From: Roseomonas populi
GTDB taxonomy: Bacteria > Pseudomonadota > Alphaproteobacteria > Acetobacterales > Acetobacteraceae
DNA: 64,000 nt
Assembly: GCF_024594815.1 (NCBI RefSeq)
Contig: NZ_JANJOU010000018.1
Location: forward strand, 62,001 to 126,000
Direction: 5' to 3'
The translations under genes were made by a program, and so were the position numbers. The notes beneath the pieces are model-generated. The model did no database searches. It was not told the origin of the DNA and saw only the letters and a list, made by a program, of their open reading frames with translations. Below, piece after piece: positions 17,773 through 26,128 of this stretch; the stretch's first letter is position 1, and each line of letters opens with the position of its first letter.

Positions 17773-18255
17773 ATGGCTTCGGAAAATCCGTTGAATATCG
17801 GCGCACTTGCGAAGGCGACCGGCACGAAGGTGGAGACCATCCGCTGGTACGAGCGGGTTGGCCTGCTCCCGGCGCCCGCCCGCAGCGCAGGAAATTACCG
17901 GACCTACGGGGAGCCGCACCTCGGCCGCCTGAGTTTCATCCGGCGCGCCCGGGACCTCGGCTTCTCGTTAGAGCAGATCCGCGCCCTCCTCGACCTAGCC
18001 GAGGACCGCGAGCGTTCCTGTGACGCCGTGGATGTCATCGCCCGCACGCACCTGGACGAGGTGGACCGGAAGATCGCCGACCTCCAGGCGCTGCGCCGGG
18101 AACTGGATTCCCTTATCGGACAGTGCCGTCACGGCAGGGTGGCAGAGTGCCGCATAATCGACGCCCTCGGTCCCACCGTTGGCCGACCAGTTCCTTCCGG
18201 CGCTAGATCCGATGATGGCCGGGCTGTCCCGGCGGCCATCCGCCGGAACGGCTGA
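17773..18255 (+). CDS. MerR-family metal-responsive regulator (ZntR/CadR/PbrR type)
   Basis: A 160-residue MerR protein. The winged HTH is LNIGALAKATGTKVETIRWY, followed by a long dimerisation helix and the effector loop with Cys in RSCDAVDVI and the pair QCRHGRVAEC. It is divergent from the Zn/Cd/Pb ATPase operon and overlaps its operator. The ATG at 17773 is preceded by AAGGGA; the longer upstream reading would run through the promoter. It should activate the exporter operon when divalent metal occupies the cysteines. The C-terminal 30 residues are polar and not conserved. Confidence 0.88.
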   Translation: MASENPLNIGALAKATGTKVETIRWYERVGLLPAPARSAGNYRTYGEPHLGRLSFIRRARDLGFSLEQIRALLDLAEDRERSCDAVDVIARTHLDEVDRKIADLQALRRELDSLIGQCRHGRVAECRIIDALGPTVGRPVPSGARSDDGRAVPAAIRRNG

Positions 18256-18259
18256 GACT

Positions 18260-18315
18260 TCAGATACGGATTAGGCACACCGTGTTGCCGTTCGGGTCCT
18301 CGGCCACCGGAGCTG
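18260..18315 (-). pseudogene. C-terminal fragment of a VOC (glyoxalase-fold) protein
   Basis: The minus strand encodes VAEDPNGNTVCLIRI followed by a stop, the typical end of a glyoxalase/VOC domain. Upstream the frame runs directly into another gene fragment, so only the tail remains. Confidence 0.45.
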
Positions 18316-18330
18316 GCCCGGCGCTGGGCG

Positions 18331-18610
18331 GAGTGCTGAGCGGGCCTTGTTGCTGACGTAGGCGAGGCCCGTGCTCCGGTCGACTGCTACTGTGTTCGGG
18401 TGCGTGCCGGTCCGCAGGCTCGCCAGCACCGTCAAGGCGCGCGCATCCACAAGGCTGACCGTGCTAGCCCCGCGGTTGGCGACATAGAGAAGCGCGCCAT
18501 TGGGCGAGAAGGTGTCGCTGAGCGCGCCCGCACCTGTCTCCAGTAACTTGACGGGTTGGCCGGAGGTCGCATCCAGAACAGCGAGTTGGCCATTTAGGCC
18601 ATAGTACCCT
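18331..18610 (-). pseudogene. Fragment of a YncE-like (YVTN) beta-propeller protein
   Basis: The minus frame reads about 90 residues with propeller blades: GQLAVLDATSGQPVKLLETG, DTFSPNGALLYVANRGASTV, LVDARALTVLASLRTGTHPN, AYVSNKARS. These match the 40-residue YVTN/YncE repeat of periplasmic propellers. No start, signal peptide or full set of blades is present, and the 3' side joins the VOC fragment out of frame. Confidence 0.6.
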
Positions 18611-18651
18611 TGCCTTGTGGGAGGTTTCCTCCTGAAAAAAGGGAGGGCTGC

Positions 18652-18770
18652 ACAGATCGGTTCGGCACAACGTCGGTGCTACTGGCGGTGGTGGAAGACG
18701 GCAGCTTGTCGGCTACGGCGCGACGTCTGCGCACGCCGCTCGTTACAGTCAGCCGCAAGGTGGCCGACGC
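18652..18770 (+). pseudogene. N-terminal fragment of a LysR-family regulator
   Basis: The plus frame encodes TSVLLAVVEDGSLSATARRL followed by TPLVTVSRKVADA, a clear LysR HTH. Similarity ends after about 38 residues and no effector domain follows. It is a remnant fused to unrelated sequence. Confidence 0.6.
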
Positions 18771-18848
18771 CATCTGTTTGAAGGCTGGCATAGCACCTCT
18801 CTGTTGTTCTAGGGAGAAGCTAACCCATTGGAACCTTGGGAGCGATAG

Positions 18849-19337
18849 GTGGCTAGACAGCGCAGGCGCACAGCAGATGAGGATCCGGCTACCGACAACG
18901 ATCCGATCCTGTCGCTCTATCGGAATTACTTTGCTGCCGCGCGTCGCTTGCACGAGATGGTGGAAGAGGCGCGCAGAGCCTCGGCGTCGTCTTTCGGCGA
19001 CGAGCGCGAAACACACCTGAACCGCCTCGACACCTTCCTGCCACTCTGGCTCTCGGCCTTGTTCACGGCTTGCGAGGGCTTCCGGAAGCTGGATGCGCGT
19101 GACGCGGCACTGGATGCCCAGATGCGGGAGATCATGGCGCCGCTTCGGCGTGTCTGGCAGCACACCGTCGAGTACCATGACGATCTGGCGCAGAAACAGG
19201 GCCGCGCCACGTTTTATGGGCAGAAGTCAGGGAACCTCAACAAAGCAGAGCTCCTGCACACGACCTTCGAGGAGTTTTTCCGGAACCACCTCCGCTCGCT
19301 TGAGCAGGGCAGGCCGGATGACGCGGATATTCACTAG
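18849..19337 (+). CDS. Unknown cytoplasmic helical protein
   Basis: A 162-residue protein from a GTG preceded by GGGAG ten bases upstream. The composition is polar, helical and rich in Arg, Glu and Leu, without a signal peptide or membrane segment. Notable segments are LYRNYFAAARRLHEMVEEAR and TFEEFFRNHLRSLEQGR. I do not recognise the family. It stands alone, converges on the SH3-like gene, and lies between the gene graveyard and the sensory operon, so it may be cargo of the element. Confidence 0.65.
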   Translation: MARQRRRTADEDPATDNDPILSLYRNYFAAARRLHEMVEEARRASASSFGDERETHLNRLDTFLPLWLSALFTACEGFRKLDARDAALDAQMREIMAPLRRVWQHTVEYHDDLAQKQGRATFYGQKSGNLNKAELLHTTFEEFFRNHLRSLEQGRPDDADIH

Positions 19338-19383
19338 CAAAACGCCGAGCGCATCTCGGACTGACGCCTCTTGATCGCACCAG

Positions 19384-19782
19384 CTACCTACCCGGCGGTG
19401 TGCCACCGTAGATGAAGTAGATGCGTCCATTGGGATGACGCTGGGCAACGCATTTCATGTTTGCCCAGGTGTCCCGTTCGACAAGTTCCTCCATGACCCA
19501 GCCGCGAGGTCCGGCCGGCGTCTCGATCGGCAGAAAGCCATTCTGGGAAGAGCCTGTCACCGCGACCCAGGATGTGACGCGCCCGATACGGGCTGCCGAC
19601 GTGGAAGGTTCCTGAAAAACGAAGGTCTGAGCCGCTCCACCGTCCCTGATGCCCCAGCATCGCAGGCCGCGTGCGTTGACCGCATCGGGCACTGGCTTCC
19701 CGATCGCCTGCTGGGCCGAAGCAGCCGACGCGAACCCCGCAACCATCGCAGCGAACAGCAGTGCCCAACCCTGCGTTCGCAT
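19384..19782 (-). CDS. Exported SH3-like protein
   Basis: A 132-residue protein with a signal peptide (GWALLFAAMVAGFASAASAQ) and a mature part resembling a bacterial SH3 domain: TFVFQEPSTSAARIGRVTSW, then FLPIETPAGPRGWVMEELVE. The two remaining Cys (RCWG and KCVAQ) could form a disulfide. Its ATG overlaps the stop of the upstream lipoprotein gene, so it is the last gene of the FIST operon. Bacterial SH3 domains usually bind cell-wall peptides; the specific role is unknown. Confidence 0.65.
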   Translation of the reverse strand: MRTQGWALLFAAMVAGFASAASAQQAIGKPVPDAVNARGLRCWGIRDGGAAQTFVFQEPSTSAARIGRVTSWVAVTGSSQNGFLPIETPAGPRGWVMEELVERDTWANMKCVAQRHPNGRIYFIYGGTPPGR

Positions 19783-20312
19783 CAGGATACCCTCGGAGCA
19801 GCACGACGGCGGTTGAGTTCGATCAGCGCCACTTCGGAACCGTTCATCATGAAGCTCGCGGCCTCTTCACCAGGCCGTAAGTTCCCCAGGGGGGCATACC
19901 GCTCCCACCGCCGGGCGGCCTGGGCGCGCTGAAAATACGGCAGCTGGCGATCGTTGCCTGGAGCACCGCCGGAGACCTGCTGGTCTATGCGGAAGGCCAT
20001 CATGTCGAAAACCATGCACGTCCGAACGTCGCTGGGGCGTTTGTTGGGCGCCACAGCCCCCCGGTAGCACTCGTCGATCGCAGCGATCACGCCGGCCATA
20101 CCCTGCCGATCCGCCGCAAAGGTGTAGCTGTCGACAACCGTGCGGACCAGAACGGCGGCAGAAGCAGGAATGCTCTGTGCTGAGGCCGCGTTCTGCGCAA
20201 CCGGGCCACCGGGAGCGAGCGAGCCCTGCGGATTGGCCATCTGGCAGGCGCTGAACAGGGACAATGAAAGAATGCACGCTGTTCGCATGCAGATAGCGCC
20301 GACGCTTTTCAT
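19782..20312 (-). CDS. Unknown lipoprotein
   Basis: A 176-residue protein with a lipoprotein signal peptide (LSLSLFSAC, lipidated Cys at about residue 23). The mature region contains CYRGAVAPNKRPSDVRTCMV with two Cys and an acidic C-terminal part. No family recognised. The ATG at 20312 has GGAG five bases upstream. It follows the GAF-like gene by 15 bases and overlaps the SH3-like gene, so it belongs to the FIST operon and may be an envelope component or sensor input. Confidence 0.65.
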   Translation of the reverse strand: MKSVGAICMRTACILSLSLFSACQMANPQGSLAPGGPVAQNAASAQSIPASAAVLVRTVVDSYTFAADRQGMAGVIAAIDECYRGAVAPNKRPSDVRTCMVFDMMAFRIDQQVSGGAPGNDRQLPYFQRAQAARRWERYAPLGNLRPGEEAASFMMNGSEVALIELNRRRAAPRVS

Positions 20313-20327
20313 GGATGCTCCGTAGTG

Positions 20328-21380
20328 TCACTGGATGATGTTCGGTGGGCTGTCCGTAGCATCACCTTCCGCGTCGCCGAAGGTGTCCGGGACTGCCGCA
20401 CGGAGCTTCTCGGCCCTTGCAGCCTCTACCGGCATCACGATGATGCACCCACGGTACTGGCACGTTGTGCGGACGTACGATCCTAGACGACGAAAGTCCT
20501 TGTACACCTTCACACTGAGGCCTCGGTAGGTCCGCACCTGCCGAAAACCGCTTCCCCAACTCGGAAGAACGAAGACGGCGTACTCACTTTCGTCGCGGGA
20601 CAAGACGACGACTTCACGGATATGCCCGCCACGTTCGATCTGACCGACGATCTCCATTTCCTTGATCGTCGGTCTCTCAGTATCGACGCTCAGCGGTTCC
20701 AGGTTTGGATTGGCGGTCTGCGGGGCTTCGATCGCCTTTTGTTCGACGGGCTCGACGAAGTGGCCGCCAACCTCCCGGGCCTGGAGACGCCATAGACCGT
20801 CGACGATGCGATGAAGAGCGATGCTCGTCAGATCGTCGCCTTGCTGTTGGAACATGATGTCTATCGGGCCCACGGTCCCGGTGATCAGGATGGCGAACCC
20901 GGTTTCACGATCGTAGTTCCAGATCATCGCACCGGGGCCGGCGAGCTTGTTCAGTGCTTTGAACAACGCCGAAGCATTGGACGGAAAACAATGCCCGTCC
21001 GCGCAATGTCCGAAGGCGGGAGGATTGTCGATGTGGGTGATGATCTTGGGGGAAAGATCCCGAAACCCCGCCGCTGCCAGCACGTCGAACTGCGCTGATC
21101 CCGGCTCTCTTTCACGGAGAATGAGAGCTCGCTTGCAGAGCGAGTGTTCTACGACGGCATCCAGGGTCCGCGCCACAAGCGTCGCGATGTCCTGTACCGA
21201 ACCGGTGATGTGGGCGAGATCACGATCCAACCTGCTCTGGACCTGATAGCGACGAACCTCGCGCATCAACCGCTCACGATCCTCCTGGATGCGCTGGATG
21301 TCCTTGCCCATCTCGTTGCAAAGACGGCGGTAGTAGTTGAACTCTTTCTCGAAGGTCGGGCGGGACACGAAGGTGTTCAT
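20328..21380 (-). CDS. Coiled-coil plus GAF-like protein, partner of the FIST protein
   Basis: A 350-residue soluble protein. Residues 5-70 form a coiled coil (NEMGKDIQRIQEDRERLMRE). A GAF-like sensory domain of about 150 residues follows (ARTLDAVVEHSLCKRALILR, ITGTVGPIDIM). The C-terminal 100 residues form a beta-rich domain (VVVLSRDESEYAVFVLPSWG, SVKVYKDFRR). No kinase, cyclase or HTH output is visible. The ATG at 21380 overlaps the FIST stop (ATGA), so the two are made together. FIST proteins normally feed histidine kinases or diguanylate cyclases; here the output may lie in the unknown C-terminal domain. Confidence 0.6.
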   Translation of the reverse strand: MNTFVSRPTFEKEFNYYRRLCNEMGKDIQRIQEDRERLMREVRRYQVQSRLDRDLAHITGSVQDIATLVARTLDAVVEHSLCKRALILREREPGSAQFDVLAAAGFRDLSPKIITHIDNPPAFGHCADGHCFPSNASALFKALNKLAGPGAMIWNYDRETGFAILITGTVGPIDIMFQQQGDDLTSIALHRIVDGLWRLQAREVGGHFVEPVEQKAIEAPQTANPNLEPLSVDTERPTIKEMEIVGQIERGGHIREVVVLSRDESEYAVFVLPSWGSGFRQVRTYRGLSVKVYKDFRRLGSYVRTTCQYRGCIIVMPVEAARAEKLRAAVPDTFGDAEGDATDSPPNIIQ

Positions 21381-22606
21381 CGCGCGCGCACCAGCAACGT
21401 CATAAGCACGCCTGTCCAATCGAGTGGTCGGCTGAAGCCTTGCATAGGGGCGATCTCTACTCCGGAGTAGAAGCCGAGGAATGGTACGTCGTCCTGGAGC
21501 GCTCCCCGTACGACATCGGCCTCCTCTACTTCCGAGCCGCTCATGATGCTCGCACGCCCGGCGCAGTCGATGTAGAGCCGCAAGAACGGTGTTGCCCCGT
21601 CTGATCTCGACGACGTTGCGGTTGCAACCTGAGTGCGTGCTGTTTGCAGCATCATTTCAGGATCATTCTGCATCAGTTGGACGAGTGCCCCTTCAAAGAA
21701 GTCGGGCTCGAAGAGAGTGATGCTACCGGTCTGACGATTTGCCGTGAGGATCAACCTGTTCACGTAATCTTCGGGTCCAGCGCTATTCCATTGCTCACCG
21801 AGCTTGAGGCCAAGGGTCATGATGCGGCTTGGGTGCCCGGCCTCGCTGATGAGAGGCATGTCCAAACGCTCCTCGATCACGTCCAGAGCCCGTCGCCCGT
21901 CCAGGGTGAGGATCTCGGCACCGTCAATCCCGGTGATGGTCATGAAGGCGCTGATCGGACGGCAGGCGTGAAGCACCACGGCTTCTGTGGTCACCTCGGG
22001 GGGGAAGACCAGGGCGGCAGCGACATGCCGTCGCACAGCCCCGTCGAGCACCATCCAACCATCGGTGATGGCGAGGTCGGTCAGAACACCAGCACCGGTG
22101 ATCGGAGCGTGGATCCCCAACACATCCTGAAGGCCTCGAACAACTGCCCCGGCGACGTGCAGCCGGCGGGGTTCCACCGACAGGACACTATCGTAGAGCA
22201 GCAAGACGGTGGCTTCGGGCGCATGCTCCTGGTGGATCATACGCCCCAACTCACGACCGGCCTCTAAATCGCCCTGCGCGAGCGTATTTGCAAAATACAG
22301 CTTTGGGGTGAGATCGTCGTGCATAAATGCAACCATGCCAATTTCGAGCCCAGAGTAGGCAGCCCCCTCTGGTCCAATGATGCCGGCTGCTGAAGCGCCC
22401 ACGATGCGTGTATTTGGATAACGGGCGGCAATCACATCAAGTATCACCGCTGGGTCATGAAGACCTCCTGCGAACAAAAGCAACATACATGGAGCATTAC
22501 GGCCGCCTTCTACAAAGCGCGAGAGGCAAGACACTACGGTTGATTCAGTTGAAAGGCCTTTGGAGGCAGCCACGATGATACCGGCATTTTGTATAACCTC
22601 AACCAT
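21377..22606 (-). CDS. FIST-domain sensory protein
   Basis: A 409-residue protein with the layout of FIST_N plus FIST_C. The N-terminal half includes LLLFAGGLHDPAVILDVIAA, RIVGASAAGIIGPEGAAYSG and VGMVAF-like strands. The C-terminal half includes ILTLDGRRALDVIEERLDM and a final FLGFYSGVEIAPM segment. FIST domains are soluble sensors thought to bind small ligands such as amino acids. It is the first gene of a four-gene operon with the coiled-coil/GAF protein, a lipoprotein and an SH3-like protein. No enzyme domain is attached. Confidence 0.8.
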   Translation of the reverse strand: MVEVIQNAGIIVAASKGLSTESTVVSCLSRFVEGGRNAPCMLLLFAGGLHDPAVILDVIAARYPNTRIVGASAAGIIGPEGAAYSGLEIGMVAFMHDDLTPKLYFANTLAQGDLEAGRELGRMIHQEHAPEATVLLLYDSVLSVEPRRLHVAGAVVRGLQDVLGIHAPITGAGVLTDLAITDGWMVLDGAVRRHVAAALVFPPEVTTEAVVLHACRPISAFMTITGIDGAEILTLDGRRALDVIEERLDMPLISEAGHPSRIMTLGLKLGEQWNSAGPEDYVNRLILTANRQTGSITLFEPDFFEGALVQLMQNDPEMMLQTARTQVATATSSRSDGATPFLRLYIDCAGRASIMSGSEVEEADVVRGALQDDVPFLGFYSGVEIAPMQGFSRPLDWTGVLMTLLVRAR

Positions 22607-23150
22607 CGCGCTTACCCCTCTGGGTACATGGAACAGATAGGCTTTTTGCCCAACTCAAACGGCAGCTCGCGCGACAGCTGGCATCGCATCTAATTATTGA
22701 TACGCCGTCGGAAAAGTCTTAACTAGGGCTCAGGATATGCGATTATCCCTCTAGGGGTGATCTCCCAGTTGCTAATAGGTTCCGGGGTACGCTACTCATT
22801 CGCACCGTCGGCAGCCGCCGAAAATCGAGCGGTCCCGGAGTAGTTGGGATGATAGCATGGATCAGCCGTGCGAAAAGCGAAAAAAGCTCACCTCTGTCCG
22901 TGTTGCAATCTCGAGTACAAAGGATCAGCGGGCCTCCGTGCAGAATTGAAAGATTCCGCACCGCGGCCGGTGGTAGGGCCTGAGATGTGAAGAGGCAGGT
23001 ACCGAGCCGCTCACGCAACAGCATAGAGGCTAAGAGGCGGTCGGCACTCCAACAGGGTCCGTTTTACAGAGTGCCCGAGCCGCGGCGTTACCGAAGCAAG
23101 AAGTCGTGCAGCAGCCGGCCAGAGCAACTCTCGGCTGAGAGGATTGGGTC
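22607..23150. other. 544-bp intergenic region upstream of the FIST operon
   Basis: The stretch holds divergent promoters for the FIST operon (left) and the unknown gene at 23151 (right). Its first 150 bases are AT-richer than the surroundings. A 93-codon minus frame at 22743-23024 lacks a ribosome site and any recognisable domain, so I do not call it. No RNA gene or repeat is apparent. Confidence 0.5.
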
Positions 23151-23954
23151 ATGACACACCGCACTGGCACCTACCTGGATGCGATCCGGCACAAGGTGAA
23201 GAGCCTTGCTGGCTGCAGTGTCACGGAGGACTTGGCCAGCGATGGTGACCGCCTCCTCTCGCTTTTATGGTCTGAGGTCATGATGCTGGACGCCAAGTAC
23301 CACGCGGACATTCGTCGTAGGGGAGCTGCGGACGCACGCGGTGATCTGGTGGCCTGTGACAAGATCGAATTGGAGCTGGCGTCGCTCAGCCAGGTCTATG
23401 CCGAGTTGATCGAAGATACGCGGATGATCAGCCGCTTCAGCTATATCGGGCTCTCGAAAAAGGCCCAGGTGCTCAGTCATCTTCTGGTTCAAGCGAAGGA
23501 GGAACCGTGTGAGGCCCTGCTCGGTTTGATCCTCACGTTCAGCGAAGATGTTCCGGCGACCTACGGCGAGGCCGATCCGATCACCAGCATCCGATCGCCC
23601 GCAGCCGGGGGGCTGAAACCAGAAGAGCAGAGACTTGCCACGACTGTGGTCGAGGCGCTTGAAAGTCGACGGACCGAAATGTTGGCGCACATGGAGGAGG
23701 CCGGCGATGCCGACCCCGTGGCGGCAGAGGATATCGCGACGAGATTCTACGACAGCGGCAAGCACCTGAGCTTGCAGATGACCCTGTTGGCAGAGGGCGA
23801 AGCACGTACCAAGGCAGATGTTGTGGCCTTGGCAGGGGTCGTGAGCTTTCTGGTGCAGAACGGCGTCGGCGCAGAAGGCTACGGCTTCATGCTCCCGCTC
23901 TGCCGGCAGCTCTGCGACGTAGTGATCGCACAAGGCGGAAACTTACCCTCGTAA
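23151..23954 (+). CDS. Unknown cytoplasmic helical protein
   Basis: A 267-residue protein, highly helical and acidic, without signal peptide or membrane segments. Segments include SVTEDLASDGDRLLSLLWSE, DKIELELASLSQVYAELIED and DSGKHLSLQMTLLAEGEART. I recognise no family. The ATG is preceded by GAGAGGATTGGGTC. It sits just before the first T4BSS unit and lacks the T4BSS upstream element, so it is probably regulated separately. Confidence 0.65.
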   Translation: MTHRTGTYLDAIRHKVKSLAGCSVTEDLASDGDRLLSLLWSEVMMLDAKYHADIRRRGAADARGDLVACDKIELELASLSQVYAELIEDTRMISRFSYIGLSKKAQVLSHLLVQAKEEPCEALLGLILTFSEDVPATYGEADPITSIRSPAAGGLKPEEQRLATTVVEALESRRTEMLAHMEEAGDADPVAAEDIATRFYDSGKHLSLQMTLLAEGEARTKADVVALAGVVSFLVQNGVGAEGYGFMLPLCRQLCDVVIAQGGNLPS

Positions 23955-23961
23955 GCGCAGG

Positions 23962-23973
23962 CCGTTCGCGCCG
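23962..23973 (+). promoter_or_regulatory. T4BSS upstream element, copy 1
   Basis: An exact copy of CCGTTCGCGCCG, ending 24 bases before the DsbG-like gene. It is the shortest spacing of the set. Confidence 0.75.
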
Positions 23974-23997
23974 AACAGGAGCAGCCTCGGTCCAGTC

Positions 23998-25212
23998 ATG
24001 AACCGGACGAGGCTGATGAAGCGAATTCTTCTCGCGACTTGTATCGCATCCTACCCAGTCCTTTCCATCGCGGCCCCGCTGTGCGGGCTGCCGGTCTCCA
24101 TGGAGAGCAGGCCTTCCGAACCGGTGGCGCCCCACATCGCACTCCCGCCACCGGTTCCGGGTGCGAGGGTCCAGGCGCAGCCGGTGTCCGGTCCTGCAGC
24201 TCCCGGTTCAGCCTCCGTCACTGTCCCTCCTGCAGCCTCCGCGTCGGGCCCTCCAGCCGAGCCTCCCGGCCTCGGCGTTCCTGTTCTGCGGCATGTTTCA
24301 GCCTCCGGTGCAGCCATCGAGGACCTCGGAGTCCGGAACGGTCTCCGGACCGTCGTAGCCCGCTCCAACGGCGAGTTCATGCTGCTGAGCGTGGCTCCCT
24401 CGGGCGATGCCATGGTCGCCGGCATCCCGGCCGACCTGTCGGTCGCACGTCTTCGCGCTATCGCGGGAAGTGGCATCACCGACCTGGGCGAACGCCATGG
24501 CCTGCAAGGCCTCATGGTGCGGAACGGTGACGCCTTCCAGGTTTTCTACGCCACGCCGACCGGTGAGCAGGTGATCCCGGGCGTCATGTGGGACGCGACG
24601 GGCAAGAACCTGACACGGGAGCAGGTTTCCTCAGTCGAAGGCGCCATTCCCACCGTCACGATCGGGGATGTTCCCACCGGGAGGGCCCCAGTAGGGGCGG
24701 TGCCCCCACCACGTCCGAATACCCAGGCGGCTTCGGCCCCCGTACCGGCACAGCCCCCGGGAGCACTGGCTGTCGCCGACCGCGCCTCTGCCGGCACCGT
24801 AGGAAACGCCGGAGCACCACACCTGTGGATGTTTGCTGACCCGCAGTGCGGCTACTCGGTTCAGGCGATGCAGCGCCTGTGGCCGTTGGTGGCCAGTGGG
24901 AAGGTCCGTCTCTCCGTGATCCCAGTGGCTATTCTTGACCATCAGAATGCGGGCCACAGCACCACCGACAGCTTGGCCATGTTGAGCAAACCGGCCGACC
25001 AGATGGTCGCTGCCTGGAGCCGCGGCAACCTACAAGGCGCAGCTGATGCGGAAGCCGCGCCTCGTCTCCGCACGAACATGGAAGCGGCTCAGGCGATCCG
25101 CCTTCGCGGCACGCCGACGTTGCTCTGGCGCCGTGCAGACGGGAGTGAGGGTCGCTCGGATGGCATGCCGAACGACATCGACGCGCTCGTTGCCTCGATA
25201 CAGGGAAGCTGA
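23998..25212 (+). CDS. DsbG/DsbC-like thioredoxin-fold protein of the T4BSS locus
   Basis: A 404-residue exported protein. A signal peptide (MKRILLATCIASYPVLSIAA) is followed by a Pro/Ala-rich linker, a dimerisation-like middle region and a C-terminal thioredoxin fold. The active site reads FADPQCGYS (Cys284, Ser287), so the usual CxxC has lost its second cysteine, and a cis-Pro is kept in RGTPTLLW. R64 encodes a related protein, TrbB, in its transfer region. CxxS enzymes can still form mixed disulfides and act as isomerases or holdases. It probably helps fold disulfide-containing T4BSS parts. It is coupled to the IcmV/TraX-like gene two bases downstream. Confidence 0.75.
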   Translation: MNRTRLMKRILLATCIASYPVLSIAAPLCGLPVSMESRPSEPVAPHIALPPPVPGARVQAQPVSGPAAPGSASVTVPPAASASGPPAEPPGLGVPVLRHVSASGAAIEDLGVRNGLRTVVARSNGEFMLLSVAPSGDAMVAGIPADLSVARLRAIAGSGITDLGERHGLQGLMVRNGDAFQVFYATPTGEQVIPGVMWDATGKNLTREQVSSVEGAIPTVTIGDVPTGRAPVGAVPPPRPNTQAASAPVPAQPPGALAVADRASAGTVGNAGAPHLWMFADPQCGYSVQAMQRLWPLVASGKVRLSVIPVAILDHQNAGHSTTDSLAMLSKPADQMVAAWSRGNLQGAADAEAAPRLRTNMEAAQAIRLRGTPTLLWRRADGSEGRSDGMPNDIDALVASIQGS

Positions 25213-25214
25213 AG

Positions 25215-25769
25215 ATGGCCATCAACCTTGGTCCAGGCCTGCAGAAGCCCGTGCAGGTGCGCCAGCAGCGCCTCTCCTGGGTGCTGGCAGGGCTACGCTG
25301 GGTGCGCCGGCGTACAAGCGAAGCAATTGGGGCTCGTGAGGTCCGGGGAGGTGCCCGCTTAATCGGTGAGCTGGCGGCAGCGCTCCGGCGTTCAAGGCCA
25401 GAGGGTACTGGGCCGATCGCTGATGAAGATGGCCGACTGGACGTCGCAGCGACGGCCTTCACGATGGGGATCTCCGAGCAGGAGCTACAGCAACTGCGTG
25501 CGACGAGGCGGAAGCAGACGTCGCGGTTGGCTTGGGGCTGCTTCGGGGCGGCCTGGGTATTCCTAGGTCTCTGGGCCTGGCAGGCCATGGGAACGCCGTG
25601 GTCACAGGAGCGAGTATGGGCAGCGGTGCAGTTCCTGCCCTTCTGCGCGGCCTTCTTCGTGCTGGCATTCCGCAGCGCCTGGCAGAACTGGCAGCTGCGA
25701 ACAGGAAACCTGGGCTCGGCCGGCACATACCTGCGCACGACCGAGCCCTTCTGGCCGAGTGCGGGCTAG
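25215..25769 (+). CDS. IcmV/TraX-like inner membrane protein
   Basis: A 184-residue protein with a basic, amphipathic N-terminal half and two membrane helices near the end (RLAWGCFGAAWVFLGLWAWQ, and FLPFCAAFFVLAFRSAWQ). IcmV (Legionella) and TraX (R64) have this size and topology and are encoded near dotA/traY, as here. The match is based on topology and context rather than clear sequence identity. It is cotranscribed with the DsbG-like gene. IcmV-type proteins work with DotA at the inner membrane. Confidence 0.55.
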   Translation: MAINLGPGLQKPVQVRQQRLSWVLAGLRWVRRRTSEAIGAREVRGGARLIGELAAALRRSRPEGTGPIADEDGRLDVAATAFTMGISEQELQQLRATRRKQTSRLAWGCFGAAWVFLGLWAWQAMGTPWSQERVWAAVQFLPFCAAFFVLAFRSAWQNWQLRTGNLGSAGTYLRTTEPFWPSAG

Positions 25770-26074
25770 AAGGTGCCCGGAGGGGCAGCGGCGGACCCAC
25801 CCGCTGCCCCGGTAGCCCAAGCCGCATGCTCGTAGTCCGGTCGGCCGGACATCACGCCCGGATCGTAGGGACGCACGATGTTACCGTTGCGGTTGAGGAC
25901 CGGGGGTGCCCAGGTAGCGTTGGCAGAGCCCGCGGCGGCGTAGGGGTCGTAGCTCGGCTGCTGGACCGTTGGCGCAGCCGGTGCGCCGTAGCTGCTGACC
26001 GAGCGGAGGTTCCCGCTGCTGCAAGCTCCGAGAGACAGGGCAGTGAGGATAAGAAGGCCTGAGAAGCGTTGCAT
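25766..26074 (-). CDS. Small lipoprotein of the T4BSS locus
   Basis: A 102-residue lipoprotein: signal peptide with lipobox LSLGAC (Cys about 18), then a short Pro/Ala/Tyr-rich mature part without a recognisable domain. AGGATAG precedes the ATG, and a T4BSS element lies 37 bases upstream, so it is coexpressed with the secretion genes. It converges with the IcmV/TraX-like gene, overlapping by four bases. Small lipoproteins (DotK, IcmN) decorate the Dot/Icm outer core, but similarity to them is not evident. Confidence 0.65.
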   Translation of the reverse strand: MQRFSGLLILTALSLGACSSGNLRSVSSYGAPAAPTVQQPSYDPYAAAGSANATWAPPVLNRNGNIVRPYDPGVMSGRPDYEHAAWATGAAGGSAAAPPGTF

Positions 26075-26111
26075 GGGTCTATCCTGGTTGATGCCCCATG
26101 ATGCCGACAGT

Positions 26112-26123
26112 CGGCGCGAACGG
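26112..26123 (-). promoter_or_regulatory. T4BSS upstream element, copy 2
   Basis: An exact match to CCGTTCGCGCCG on the minus strand, ending 37 bases before the small lipoprotein gene. Confidence 0.75.
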
Positions 26124-26128
26124 TCCGG

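Noticed and set aside
22743-23024. 93-codon minus frame in the FIST upstream region
   Set aside because: No ribosome site, no recognisable segment, and it would occupy the promoter region of two divergent genes.
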